NCBI GenBank assembly: GCA_020809705.1
Contig: CP085826.1
Span: forward strand, 558,001-622,000
Length of the DNA stretch: 64,000 nt
Reading direction: 5' to 3'
Source of the DNA: Calonectria ilicicola
Lineage: Eukaryota; Ascomycota; Sordariomycetes; Hypocreales; Nectriaceae
Made by a program: the position numbers and the translations under genes. Shown here piece by piece: positions 34,819 through 46,908 of this stretch (the stretch's first letter is position 1; each line of letters opens with the position of its first letter). The notes beneath the pieces are model-generated. The model was not told the DNA's origin. It saw only the letters and a list, made by a program, of their open reading frames with translations, and did no database searches.

Positions 34819-37800
34819 TTATTGATCTTTTCTCATCTGCTCTAGAATTTTCCGGACAGCCTTGTCCTTTTCCATTTCTTGCCATAGAAGTGGTTCCCAA
34901 TCGAGGAAGCCTTCGCGCACACCTTCATCAGAGCGAGCAGGCTGTCTGAAGAGAGATAGACATTGCGCAAATAAAGCTCGGATCATAGGGTTCTGCCTGA
35001 GAGCCTTGAGAGTATACTCTGCTGCTAACAGGAGGCTGATTGTATACAGCAGAGCAAAGGACCAAGATGGGTCAGGTCCGAACGTTTTTGTCAGTCCACT
35101 TTTGAGAGCGTAAGGGCTAGCTTCATAGCCAGAAATCATAGAAGTAATAAAGAGATATGCCCATATACCTAGGATGCTCCCAACGAATGACCAGAGAACT
35201 ATTTTTGTCTTGTAATGCGTTTCAAGAATCCTACAGTGATAATAAGTTAGTAGGGTTCAAAGTTTGGAATGATTGTCTGAGGACAAACTCACAACACCTT
35301 GTAGTTGGCCCAGATCATACATGCAGCAAATACCAAGGCTCCCTCAGCATATAATCCATTGTCATCAACCGTGTCCACGCCACCACTATACCCAGTCCAG
35401 CAGCCTGCAAATATAACGAAGGCGGCCACCAGAGCATTGGTCATCCAACCAAGGTAGACCAGGGGCGTTAAGCCTTCTCCATTCTGTCCGAAGACGTACA
35501 GTTCCGGAATAGCCATCAACGTGTCCGCTTTTAAATCCTGCTCATACATGCCCACGACTAGTATGGTTGCCGCGGTCAAGAAGCTGGTGAACATTAGATC
35601 TTGAGAGTAGTATAAACTCGTTCCGGTAGCGCCAGCAACAGGTTGGAATACGGCTTGAGGGAAGTAGAACAGAACCTCCTTCCAGAAAGTCACAAGGATA
35701 AATCGTGTGGTGCGGTAATAATTCCATCGGCCGTGGACGAACATGAGACGAGCCAAGAAGCGAAACTGCGCGATGCTGAAGTCTGCGACTCTGGTCGCCT
35801 GTTGGCCCTCACGCCCTGCAATGCCAACGCCTACACTAGCGGTCAAGATCATGGCCACATCGTTGGCACCATCTCCAATGGCAAGTGTGAGAGGCTTGCT
35901 GGGTTTAGACCATGGCCTAAGCCAGCTCCAATGACTGCGCTGATTCTTGGAAACGGGACCGTTACCAATAATACGGACGAGGAGGGCTTTCTGGGATGGC
36001 GAAGCGCGACAGCAAATAACGGAGTCGACTTGGGGAGCAAGTTCACAAAATATGCCCAGTAGTCGACCTTCAGGGTCCTCCTCAATAGCTGTGAGCGCCA
36101 TTCCGTCAATGACAACAGCGTGATCAGTGGTTTGGTGGCGGTTATGTGCAATGCAATCTGCGATACTTGTCATCTGAAGTTCAAGGTTGCCCGACGTCAC
36201 ATCCAAGATGAAAAGTGATGTATTTGGCCCGCAGATCCGAGCCGAGTGGGCAATGCTGATAGCTGTCTCCCGCTTGTCCCCTGTTAACATCCATATTTTT
36301 ACGTTGGCTCGACGAAGCTTATCAATAGTCTCAGGCACACCTTCTTGGAGTTTGTCTTCAACAGCCGTGGCTCCGAGGAGATGAAGAGAGTCTTCCATTA
36401 ACTCCCCAACTTCTTCGATTCGTTCTTGGCGGCTCTGAAAGCTTGTCTCAGCTTCCCGATATTGCTGTTTCCAGTCTTGGTACTCGCTTTCTGAGATAAC
36501 TTTGCTGGCGTAAACGAGTGTGCGCAGCCCCTCTGTTGCATATTTGTCAATGTGAGCAAAGCATTGAGAAATGCAACGTGTTTCATCTTTGGCGAATTCT
36601 GCAGCTGATTCTAGCATGTTTTGAAGGGAACAATGATTGACCGATTTCACTGCTTCAGCCGCCCCCATATTCTCGCATAGAGGAATCATGTCCTCTCCTC
36701 GAAGTGAGTAACCGTCAACATCTCGAGGTGTTTCATACTCATACATAGTCTCATTTCCATTTTCCATCCATTCCTGTGCTGCACTTTCGGAAGACTCAGG
36801 TCGCCATGGTTGGTGGAGAGTCGTAGCTTGTTTGAGGTTGTCGTTGAACCCCATATTGCTTACCATTTCCGTTGGTGCCATTCTGAGGCGAGGAAGAATG
36901 ATAGAATCGGCTCCCTTGCATATGACCCAAGTGGCACCATCTGGGCACCGAACAATCACGGTCATGCGTTTGCGCTTGCTGCTAAACTCTATTGTGTCAA
37001 GAATCTGAAATTCTAGCATCTCAACCTCCCCAGTTACATTCGTGATTTGGATCGTGGTTGATTTTGACGATCTTTCAACGGCGAGGAATCCCATCTCCCT
37101 TGCTGCTCTTAAAAGCGCTAATTCATCAGGTGAAGAGGCCTGAAAATCGACTTCGCCGTTTTCATCAGAGATGGGTAGGCAAGTATGACAAATTGCCATG
37201 GCAAGAAGGAAGCATCGGACCTGTGATGCAATCGCACTGTAAGGCTCGGAATAGAGGTTTTCCAGTAGATCGGCCGTGGTAAATTCTCTTAAACCGGACC
37301 TGGATGTCTCAGGTGAAAGATCACTCTCATGAGCATCAGGTTGATGCAGCCAACTCAGTCCAACAATGCTAAATTTTCGAACATTCATGATATTTTCTGT
37401 AAGAGTGCCGGTTTTGTCCGTGAATAAATAACTGATTTGACCGAGGTCGTCCAAGTTATTCGTAGTATTGACACGCGCAGGGCTGTCGCTTGCCTCATCG
37501 TACATGTGAACATCGCTGCTGATGAGACTCATCTGGCCAAGTTTGATGCCTTCAAGACCCACATATAGGGACAGCGGGATAATATTGTTGAACATGATGA
37601 TGAATCCGAAAAATATCTGAACCAAGGGAACGGTCGAGTTGAATAAGTACCAGGCCTCTGATTCGACTTGATCCTTCCATAAGATATAACCCAAGGTAGA
37701 AATTCCGGAAAGAAGGATGATGAAAACGATGAGAGTCAAAATGATATAGTTTGTAAGCCGCTCGAGCTTAGGTTTCTTGGTTTTGATCTTAATCTTGGAG

Positions 37801-38678
37801 TTTATTCTAAGTTTGCATTCCTCACCAGTGTTGACAATAATGCCCACAGCCTCAGGCGTATTCCGGATGGTTGAACCTCGATAGATGACTTCATTTTGAG
37901 ACAAGGGAAGGGTCTGGCCATTTGTTGTTATCTTACTGTCAAATCTATACAAATCCGCGTTTGGATCCTCAATGCTGAATGTTGCATCACAGTGCGTCAT
38001 CATCTCAATTGTGCTGCAGTTGCCAAGTGTCGCCGGTCTTTGTTTCGGCTTGAGATTTGTCTCACCATCCAGTGCCATCGTCTCGACGAAGGCAAGTCCT
38101 TTGTCGCCAGTAGCATGCAACAGAACAAAATCGGCCGGGACATCGTCATTATTGAAAAGCTTGATGACTTCTCCCACCTTCAAGTCCTGCCATGCCGTGT
38201 TGACCCATTCAAGATCGACTATGTCTTGAGCGCCATAGGTGGAAGAAGGGTGGCCCCGCAGAACCGTTGCAGATCGATTATTTTCCGCGATGTCCTGGCG
38301 GTATCTCTTCCAATCATAGTAGCCTTCTTTACAAATAATAATGATGACAAAAAGAAGTAACGGGATAAGAGTGGTGAAGCTACCCGTTGTGCTGAGTCCC
38401 GGGATAGCTTGCAAGATCGATACGACCAAAAGATAGCTATTGGCCAGACGAGTAAACTGGTAGGCTATTTGCCGAGGCAGAAAATCCCATACGGTATATG
38501 TTGAAGTTCGAATGGCATTTGATATATATGGTGATCCACGTCTCTCGTCTATGAGAGAATGTGCTTGTTGGTGCTTGAGGCGAAGTGGGATTTTGCGGCC
38601 GTCAATAGATGGTGGCAGTGGAAATTTCCGCAAAACTAGTTGGACAAAGTATTTGTCCCACAATGTTCCAAAATTCAT
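34819..38678 (-). CDS. P4-ATPase, phospholipid flippase, Dnf3-like
   Basis: Exon 1 is 35293-38678 and exon 2 is 34819-35230, with a 62-nt intron (GTGAGT...TGTAG); about 1265 aa. The first in-frame ATG is at 38678; a stop lies upstream. All P4 hallmarks are present: a YISNAIRTSTYTVWDFLPRQ start, actuator DGETNL (about 204-209), TM4 IPLSLYV (PISL-type, lipid path), phosphorylation site DKTGTLT (Asp near residue 421), VKIWMLTGDKRETAI, and GDGANDVAMI, with about ten membrane helices. KEGYYDWKRY, PGLSTTGSFTT and VEDKLQEGVPETI resemble the Dnf3/DnfC branch. It would move phospholipid from the outer or luminal to the cytosolic leaflet using ATP and needs a CDC50-type subunit, which is encoded by the next gene. 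Being in a terpene gene group, it is probably an accessory copy. Confidence 0.95.
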
Positions 38679-39794
38679 CTTCGGTTGCAAGTAGAAGTGG
38701 TATTAGTAGGCGCCCGACGATGACTTTTTTTATTGTGCTTTGCCGAGTCACAATAGCCTTTGGGAGAAAACAAATCAAATAGGGGATATTGAATTAAAAA
38801 GGAAACCCAGATACCTGGGCAGAATACGAGCCGCAGTCCTTTTGCTAATACTTCTGAAATTGATTCTTGACATCATTAATCGTCTTGATAAATGGCAAAA
38901 TATAGTTATTTGGTCTCAGCTTAGTTGAAGAGGCTCCAGTGGGTTCTGTGCTTTAGCTCCGAGGGGCTATGTTGGTAAGGCGGCATTGAGAAAGCTAATC
39001 CTTGCTGGTGCTTGGTGTCTGAGCCTGGCGCATTGCCCACAATGCACTAGCCTGAATTTAAACCGACCTCGCTTGATGATATACTCGCGAAAACGATAAC
39101 GAGGTTCGGATAGCGGAGATCCTAATTTGCATCCGCATCCCCCCATCTGCTTTTCTCCACCCCACTGCGAGACTATTCTGCACCAAATGGATAAATGTTT
39201 GTAAAATAGGATGGCGTAGAGCGATCTATACTTTATTGAGTGGTTTAGTTTTCTCGTTCTTTCTTTGTCGTTCGTTATTGGATACACCAATTGGTATTGC
39301 TTGTTCAGGCCAGAAAACCAAAACAAAAAGCCCAAAGCCTTCATGCGAAATCGCTCCGCCTGAAATGTCACATGGGACTACTTCATTGGCTCCTTAACAT
39401 ATTTCTCGGCTTTGCCCTTCTCAGCCCCCGGTTTGCTCATTCGTAAGCTTGGGCGCAGCAAATTGATGATGTCAATTGTGTCAAAATCAGCCTGACCAGC
39501 TAACCTTAAGCTTTCTTCTCACCATGCCAAGCCAAACTACCGAACGAATTAAATGTTATACCAAACAGGTCTCCAATGCCTAACCACATCAAAGCCTGCT
39601 CCTACGAGACACACTAAATAAAATACTTCGGTTTGCCTCTGCTCTAGTATCCATCATTTTATTTATTTTTTTTTTGTCGCAAAAAGAAGGGAATAAAAAC
39701 GGGTAGCCTGGCTCACTAACACGCCTCATCTGGACCTTGGCCACACTCTCAATCACACTTTGTGTCCTCATTCGCCTCGAATAAACCAAATAGG
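38679..39794. promoter_or_regulatory. Bidirectional promoter, flippase / CDC50 pair
   Basis: A shared 1.1-kb region between the divergent flippase and beta-subunit genes, suited to balanced expression of the two subunits. No gene seen. It holds one strong copy of the cluster element (39087-39103), a looser TCGTT-rich stretch near 39252-39278 and a T-rich run near 39665. Confidence 0.55.
39087..39103 (-). promoter_or_regulatory. Cluster promoter element, copy B
   Basis: On the minus strand CTCGTTATCGTTTTCGC, identical over all 17 bases to 49256-49272. It is 409 bp upstream of the flippase ATG and 692 bp upstream of the CDC50 ATG. Confidence 0.6.
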
Positions 39795-41156
39795 ATGCGT
39801 TGGTCACCACTAAAGTCGAGAAATGATAGAGAGGGCCCGAAATCTCAGAGACCTAAGGAATCTCCATACAAACAGCAGAGTATGGGTGCATGGGAGTAAG
39901 TCTCTTCCAAATCTTAAAGTTTTCACAAACTTAACGTTAGTTTAATGCAATAGACCTGTTTATACTCCGAAAACTTCAAGCATAATTTTATTAACCCTTG
40001 GAATTATCCTCATTGCATTCGGCACGTTTTGGATGATAACAAATTCCAAGGTTAGACATCACCAAAAAGTACTCGCGCATCCAGTCCAACTAACTCGGCT
40101 GCCGTCCAGGTTAAAGAGATACGATTGGACTACACAAGATGCCACGAAATCAATTCATACGACAGATTGGAAACAATGCCCAATAAAAATGTCTGGAAGC
40201 AACCCAAAACAGCATCAGCAGAACCATTTTTGGACCGTTGGAAGCGTTCTAATAAGACATTGACATTTGACGGCATCACTAAGAATTATACGCTGTGCAC
40301 AATTGAATTCTATCTCCCGGATGACATGCAACCACCAGTTGTTTTTTATTATCGCCTCACAAATTTCTTCCAGAATCATCGCAACTATGGCACTTCAAAG
40401 AACGATGGGCAGTTGAAAGGCAAAAATGTCAGTTTGAAATCAATAAAGGACTCTGGTTGCAAGGAACTCGATGCTATCAAGGTAAACGAGGAAGAGAAGA
40501 TCATCTATCCTTGCGGTATCATTGCAGCCTCGTATTTTAACGACACGTTTTCAACACCGCTTCTATTAGGTAGCGGGACTGATAGCTTCGGAAACGGCAT
40601 TGCCTATAATATGTCCAAAGAAGGTATTGCCTCAAGTAACGATAAGTCTTTTTATAAGAAGACTAATTATGCGATACCATCTGTGGCTGGTGAAGATAAC
40701 AGCACAATTGTGCCACCTCCAAGCTGGACTGAAAGATATCCGAAGGGTTATCACGACGGAAATATGTTCAACCCGGAAGTTGATGAGTCATTCATGGTAT
40801 GGATGCGAACTGCCTCTTCTCCTCGTTTCGCGAAATTGGCGATGCGCAATGACGATGCGCCAATGAAAGAGGGAATTTATCGTCTGGAAATATTCTCACG
40901 TAAGTTGCTCTCTTAAACGTGGGTTTCCCAGGACTAAATCTCAATGTCTGCAGACTTTCCGGTGCACAAAAATGGGGGAACCAAATCAGTCATTATATCA
41001 ACGAAATCAACAGGTGGAGCACGAAATCCTTTCCTTGGTATGGCAAACATTGCGACTGGTAGTGCTTGTATCCTGTTGGCATCTCTCTTCGCTCTCTCGG
41101 CCATTTGGAAACCACGCCCGTTGATACATCATATATATCTACATGGGGCTCATTGA
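39795..41156 (+). CDS. CDC50/Lem3-family P4-ATPase beta subunit
   Basis: Exons 39795-39895, 39954-40050, 40110-40899 and 40954-41156; 396 aa. Topology is that of the LEM3/CDC50 family: a cytoplasmic N-terminus, TM1 (SSIILLTLGIILIAFGTFWMI), a large luminal domain with several N-glycosylation sequons (NKT, NYT, NVS, NDT, NMS, NST) and cysteines, then TM2 (ATGSACILLASLFALSAIW) and a short tail. Family blocks seen: YYRLTNFFQNHRNY, IYPCGIIAASYFNDTF, YPKGYHDGNMFNPEVDESFMVWMRTA and FPVHKNGGTKSVI. These subunits are required for folding, ER exit and activity of P4-ATPases, so this is the natural partner of the adjacent flippase. The pair is divergent and shares a promoter region. Confidence 0.95.
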
Positions 41157-41469
41157 TCGTACATTGGTCCAATTGTATCAGATAATAAAGACAACGTAAT
41201 TTAATTTTACTTATGACATGGCTTTTTATCAGGAATCGATCAGACATAGTAGTTCAAATAACGTGAAAGGGTCTGCCGAGCCAAAGTACATAGAGATGAA
41301 TTAGGTGCTTACACTCATACTGCATACTTAGTTCCATTCAGAGGATTGATTGGGTTGGTGGTTACGCACTCTATCCGAGCTCTTACAATGCAACTTATTG
41401 TTTCCCATCTATCTGATCTAAAGCCCGGTCCTAGTGGGCCATATGAAAACCCACCGAACTTGGTGGAAT
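41157..41469. other. Convergent intergenic region
   Basis: 3' flanks of the CDC50 gene (+) and the terpene synthase gene (-). Nothing else seen. Confidence 0.5.
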
Positions 41470-43043
41470 TTAATCATGATAGCCGTTGGAGAGGTATGGG
41501 GGATTTCTGAGAACTTGGATCCTGCGAGTGTTTTTGATCGTAGGGGCATCGCGACCCAAATATCGTTCTGATTTGAAGCTAGAAATTACTACGTTAGTCT
41601 GCATTGAACTCGCACTCGGAATTATTGTTCCGTACCTCCAGTTCATGTTGGCGCTGACGACTGACTTGATACCCTCAATGTATTCTTTCACGTCTGGGTC
41701 CACCTTCTCTCCCCAACTGGGCACACTCTGCTCAACTGTTTCCCACCGGCGGAAACGCTGCTCTAGAAGGCTTCCTACGGCGTTGAAGGCTTCTTGGGCA
41801 GACATTCCCTCGAGTCGGCAGACGGCCACCATGTTGTGAATAGCAGCCTCGGACTGATTTTCCTGGTGTTAGTCGAAAGCTTGACCTAGAGGACGTTTCT
41901 ATTCCTACCTCTTCCTTTTTATACGAAATAATGTCGTTGGAGCTGCATGCTATTAGCTTCTTAACTCCGCTTTCTGCGCTCTCAGCGGCAAACTACTCAC
42001 ATCGAAACCATATCCTGGCCGAGGATCTGGAGTTCTTGGATGCTGGGGTTCTCAAAGACTTCGTCTGGAATATTTAAACCGTTTGCGTACTCCACCAAGG
42101 GGTACACCGGCGCTGTACCGGCTGATTCGCGTCGCGTGACCACCATTTCCTCGAGTGTTGGGGTTTGGTGGGTGTCTCGGTCGTTGATGTGCTTCAGAAC
42201 AGCTGAACTGTATGAACGCACAGCAGAAGCATACCGTCTTTGAACACCTATGGATTGATTAGCAAGGTACACTATGCCGCACACACTTCATGGTTCATAC
42301 CGGGCGGTGTGTCCTACAACGTGGTCAGCCAGCGTACGCCGAGAGGAGTCATGCATCTCACCGCAGCCATAATCTTCACACATGCATCGTGTGCTTGGAC
42401 AAGTTTCAACTTTGTTCCTCCGCTCTTTCTTCCCTCCATAGTTTCCATAAAGCTGTCCATGACCTCTGTTGCCTTTTCTGGCTGGTCTTTCAGGTCACCG
42501 GTGTCAAACACTATTCATGTTAGTTGGTCACGGTACCACGATGCCCTGGAAACATACTGTCATCGTATGGGAATGTCTGACGCAATTTAGTTAGCTTGAG
42601 TCATCAGCAGTTCAATCTCGGTGACCTACCATGTTACCCCAGTCGCACACCATACGGAGCTTGTCGCGTGGAGCAGATGAGACGGCAATGGCACAGAAGA
42701 AAGAAAAGTCACACTTGTTGATCTCCATCTGCATTTTGGGGCTAAATGAACAGAGCCTGACCATAGTTAGCAAATGAAGGCCAAGCGCAGACGGTTAGCC
42801 CTACCGAGCCAGCCAATCCTCCGACTCAAGTTTGACAGCGTGGTAATGCGGGTTGACCTTGGGTGGCTGTCTCAGAAAGGCCTGAAACAGGTCGGGCAGG
42901 ATGACATCGGTGTATTCTGAATCCTCACGGATACCAGCATTTCCCTTAGACTTGCCGCCATGTCTAAGAGAAAAGAATTTACGGGTGAGGTAGGTTCCGC
43001 AGCAGCTTGAAAGCACAACAAATAGTAGAAATCGTGTAGTCAT
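41470..43043 (-). CDS. Class I terpene cyclase (sesquiterpene synthase-like) with N-terminal anchor
   Basis: Nine exons: 42805-43043, 42630-42741, 42558-42576 (19 nt), 42362-42510, 42301-42313 (13 nt), 42001-42247, 41909-41942 (34 nt), 41636-41862 and 41470-41578; 382 aa, every junction in phase. The small exons are supported because they rebuild conserved motifs: FPYDD|MFDTGD (metal-binding DDxxD, residues 122-126), DTPPG|VQRRY, and NDIISYKKE (NSE triad, about 261-269), followed by the SERYLG (RY) pair near residue 351. CDWGN precedes the Asp-rich motif as in fungal cyclases. It should ionise a prenyl diphosphate, most likely FPP by size. Unusually it begins with a hydrophobic segment (FLLFVVLSSCCGTYL) followed by basic residues, suggesting ER membrane anchoring. 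Confidence 0.9.
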
Positions 43044-44655
43044 TTTCGTAGGGTTTACTGGAGATACTCTTTCATGTCCATCGTCGATGCCTGCGTATTT
43101 ATGGAAAAGCCTACCGGCCTACTGGGACGGACTACGGGAGAAAATCTCAGAATCGAATTGACCTAGCAAGGTGAAACTCGCGGCTCGATCGCGCAGCCAC
43201 ATCAGGATCTAAACAGAAACGGCGTCGTGCCGCTGCTAATTTCAGTGGGCAAGAACCAGCTCTCAGTCAAATATAGTTAGACATTCAAGTAGCGTCGATA
43301 CAAATGTCCCGGGCTTGTGGTTGCGCTCAAGCTACGTCAGAGTTCAACTTCGGTCCCGTTCAATGTCGACCCTGTTCATCGAGACTGGCAGCCGAGAGCT
43401 CCATGGTAACGAGCCATATGACTCTCGCTCGGCCTCGACCATCTGGGCTAGCTTTCGTATGCATGCATCAAGGGTCACTACTGGCTTGTGCAAGTGCTTG
43501 CGCTGATCCAGCAGAGCAGCTTCACTGTTGACCTAGTGGACCGCTTCTCCCGCGACATGTTGCACCACCAGGCCGTCATGGAGACCAAAACCCGGCTAAA
43601 CGGTAGATCGGGGCTAGACTTTCAACACATGCCCGAAGTGGGGATGTCAACGGGTGAAAAGAAGTCGAAGCATTTTGCTTTCTAGTTCTTGCGAGGGGTT
43701 GTCTTTCAATAGTTGGCTTAGTGTAGGCTATCTGGATGATGCGGGTTATATCTGGAGACAATTTTTGGGACTGAGAAGATGAAGCTTTACTCAGGGCATG
43801 GAGAATGCACGTCGCGATCCATCTATGTGGTAACGATAGCTAGCGTAGTGCTTAGCGCTGGCTTTTTTTTAGGTCCCGAATAAAGGAGAAACATGGACTG
43901 GCCGCGATCGCGCCGTCGCCATCTAGACGACCCATTCACTTAAATTAGCTGCATCAGCCCCCTACCGCCCTGCCAGCGCACCAGTCCGCCCGGGATTACC
44001 GCACTTTTTAGTTTTGCCCAGCCAAGCAAGTCAAAGCTATCAAATATGGTGGTAAGCGGTGTGTATGGTGTTAAATTAGTTTATTGGAAAGGCTGGAGCA
44101 GTTTCTGTCGGTCCCAAAGATATTCATGCAGTCATTTCGACCAACTGAGTGCTACTTTTGCAAGCATCAGCCAAACACTGCAACGGCTCACATAACGCCC
44201 CACGCTATTTTAACCCGGCCGAGAGCTCTTTTGCCTGCCACAAAGATTGGGTGTGGCCATTATACCCAGTCGAGCCAAGAGGGGGGGGTTTAGATGGTGG
44301 CTGTTTGGTGGGAGCGCTAGCATAAATGAGCGAGCATCGCACCGCCCGCCCGTCCCAAACCGCTTTTTTGAAGCGACGCCAATTACGTGTCATGTGATAC
44401 ATTGAGCGCACATGACATGAGATGCTTTTTGTTATGAGGGAAATCTTTCAGCACAAAAGCTTTGGCTCGCCCAAAATATCCTGATTTAGGAGCGGCCGGG
44501 TGGCTCCAACCAAGCCGTAAAATGGATGGGGATTTTCTTCAGCTCGGTGTGGCAAAAACCGGCTTGGTCATGAATAACAGGGCTGCTGCTTTGGTGATTG
44601 GTTCTTTATTTTTCTCCGAGCCAGTCTAAGTTAGCGAGTTCGCTCGTGGTCGGAT

Positions 44656-44672
44656 CTCGTTCTCGTTCTCGC
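44656..44672 (+). promoter_or_regulatory. Cluster promoter element, copy C
   Basis: CTCGTTCTCGTTCTCGC; 417 bp upstream of the P450 ATG (45090) and in the region shared with the divergent terpene synthase. Differs from copy A only at the last base and from copies B and D at two positions. Confidence 0.6.
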
Positions 44673-44958
44673 AAATATATCAACCAGAACGATTGTGGCC
44701 ACGCAATCTCGGGTCCCACGCGAATTCCAGGCTGTGAAGTGATCGGCCTTAACCTTGAAGGCAAGGCATATCTTATTCCATTTTTTTTGTCATAAGTGAC
44801 GACTCACTCTCTACGAGTCGTAAGCAACCACATGGGTTGAAACCCGAGAACAGGGATGTCCTGCTTTCCCGGCATCAGTCTAAGCCATTTCCATCACCCC
44901 TGAGATCAACCAATCTGTGAAAATTGTTTGGAAACGTTCAAGTTGGCATCATTGCGGC

Positions 44959-44966
44959 TATATAGG
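44959..44966 (+). promoter_or_regulatory. TATA box of the cluster P450
   Basis: TATATAGG, 123 bp before the ATG at 45090. Confidence 0.5.
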
Positions 44967-45089
44967 ATCAGTCCGTCATTGACTATATTTTACTGGCCTG
45001 TACAATTAAGTCGTAGTTTGACCCTTCAAGTCTTATATTCTGCCTGACACGTATTTTGGTATTTTTACCGCTTTCCATTTTCGTCCACC

Positions 45090-46908
45090 ATGCCACTAAT
45101 CGATAAGGCGCTGTTTCTAGTTTCAGCTTGCGTCATATCAGTAAGTTGACACATAAAACATCGCAAACAGGGAACTTGGAAAAAGCGCAAACTAACCTAA
45201 TTAGACACTTCTCTATATTATAGGATCAATCGTCTTCAACATATTTCTACATCCCCTTCGCAATTTTCCAGGGCCATTGCTCATGAGAGCAACGCGTTTG
45301 ACATACGCCTACAAAGGAATTGCCGGCACGCTATCATTTGATGTACTAGATCTCCACAAGAAGTATGGAGATGTCGTCCGAGTCGCACCTAATGAACTCG
45401 CATTTGCCAACGAGAAAGCCTGGAGGGAAATTATGGGTCACCGAACTAAAGGCTCCCCGGAGTTTATAAAATCTCCTATGTTCTATAACAGCACCGATGG
45501 GGCGAATAATGTTGTCACTGCAAATGGAGCCGAACATGCGATGCTCAGAAGACAGCTATCCCACGGCTTTAGCGACCGCAGCTTGACGTGCCAGCAACCC
45601 ATCATCAAAAATTATATCGACAAGCTAATATGGAGGCTACATCAACATAGCCATGATGGCCCCGTAGATATCATGTCCTGGTACAATTTTACAACGTTTG
45701 ATATCATCGGTGATTTGGCTTTTGGTGAGCCATTTGGGTGCCTTGAAAACTCGGATTATCACCCATGGATAAAGACCATCTTCAAAATGGCAAGAGTAGG
45801 AAACGCTATACAACTAGCAGGCCATTTTCCAATCTTACACAAAGCAATAGTCAGCATCCTGTCTTTCGGGTTGACTCGGAACCACCAGGATTCTCATCGG
45901 CAAATGACAAGAGAAAAGCTTCTCAGAAGAATGAAGCTTGGGGAACATAAAGAGAGGTCAGATCTTATTGAAGGTCTACTGAGGAAAAAGGATGAATTGG
46001 TATTTGCACCCTCACCCTGATTCCAAACATTCATTTGTCAAAGACAAATACGAGGCTTGATTTCGTGAATAAAAGGGCTAACGGTAATTTTCAGCAATTG
46101 TCAATCTCTCAGCTAGAGAGGAACGCTAGTATTCTTATCATCGCAGGGTCAGAAACCACAGCCACGGCTCTTTCAGGAATCACTTATCTCCTTATGAAGC
46201 ATCCAGAAGCATTGCGCAAGCTGGCTGAAGAAGTCCGGTCAACTTTCAAGAACGAGAATGAAATCGATTTCAAATCAGTCAACAAGCTGCCATATTTGCT
46301 TGCTTGTGTCGACGAAGGCTTGAGGATGTACCCCCCTGTTGCTAGTGGCCTTCCTCGAATGTCTCCGTCTGAAGGTGCCATTGTCTCTGGATATCACGTC
46401 CCAAAGAATGTGAGTTTGATTTCTCATGAATATATAGTGTCATCCTCGTGTGTAGATATGAGCAGGAGATAGCACGCTAACATCCTCGCCACTAGTCAAT
46501 TCTAGCAATTCATCAGTGGGCGTTGTACCACAATGAAAATCACTTTAAAAGGCCATTCGAGTACCACCCTGAGCGGTTTCTTGGAGATCCCGAGTTCGAA
46601 TCAGACCATCGTGAAGTTCTACAGCCATTCCACATTGGGCCGAGGAATTGCTTGGGAAGAAAGTAAGCTATTACCCATTTGTTACGTTACATGTCGCATC
46701 CGTTATACTCTAAAATAGACTGGGCTTGACTAACCTTTACCTCAGCTTAGCGTACATAGAGATGAAAGTGATTATCGCTCGCGTTATCTGGAACTTCGAC
46801 TTGGTTTTGCGTCCACAGAGCAACATGTGGATGGAGCAACAGAAGATATATAATTTATGGGAGAAGGGGCCGTTGATGGTGGATCTTGTCCCTGTCAACA
46901 GGCCTTAA
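45090..46908 (+). CDS. Cytochrome P450, CYP65-like (isotrichodermin C-15 hydroxylase type)
   Basis: Exons 45090-45140, 45205-45999, 46095-46409, 46496-46662 and 46746-46908; 496 aa. N-terminal anchor (LFLVSACVISTLLYIIGSIV) then HPLRNFPGP. Motifs: DVVRVAPNELAFAN, FTTFDIIGDLAFGEPFGCLE, I-helix IIAGSETTATALSG, ExxR in DEGLRMYPP, HPERFLGDP, and haem loop FHIGPRNCLGRNLAYIEMK with the Cys iron ligand; the last intron interrupts this loop (LGR|N). These blocks match the CYP65 group, common in sesquiterpenoid pathways. It probably hydroxylates the product of the neighbouring cyclase. Introns 2-5 are 64-95 nt, longer than in most genes here. Divergent from the cyclase and sharing the cluster element. 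Confidence 0.93.

Larger units (their letters stand above)
43044..45089. promoter_or_regulatory. Divergent region, terpene synthase / P450
   Basis: 2 kb between the cyclase (-) and the P450 (+). A minus-strand frame without ATG (43344-43532; reads AALLDQRKHLHKPVVTLDAC and on to a stop) could be a remnant, unassigned. Contains the cluster element at 44656 and a TATA box at 44959. A G9 run lies at 44281-44289. Confidence 0.45.

Noticed and set aside
35231..35292. Possible separate small membrane-protein gene at 34819-35139
   Set aside because: It is the last exon of the P4-ATPase: the GTGAGT donor and TGTAG acceptor join in phase and supply the last transmembrane helices.
36810..38360. Plus-strand open frames of up to 154 codons inside the flippase gene
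   Set aside because: Antisense shadows of a strongly conserved coding exon.
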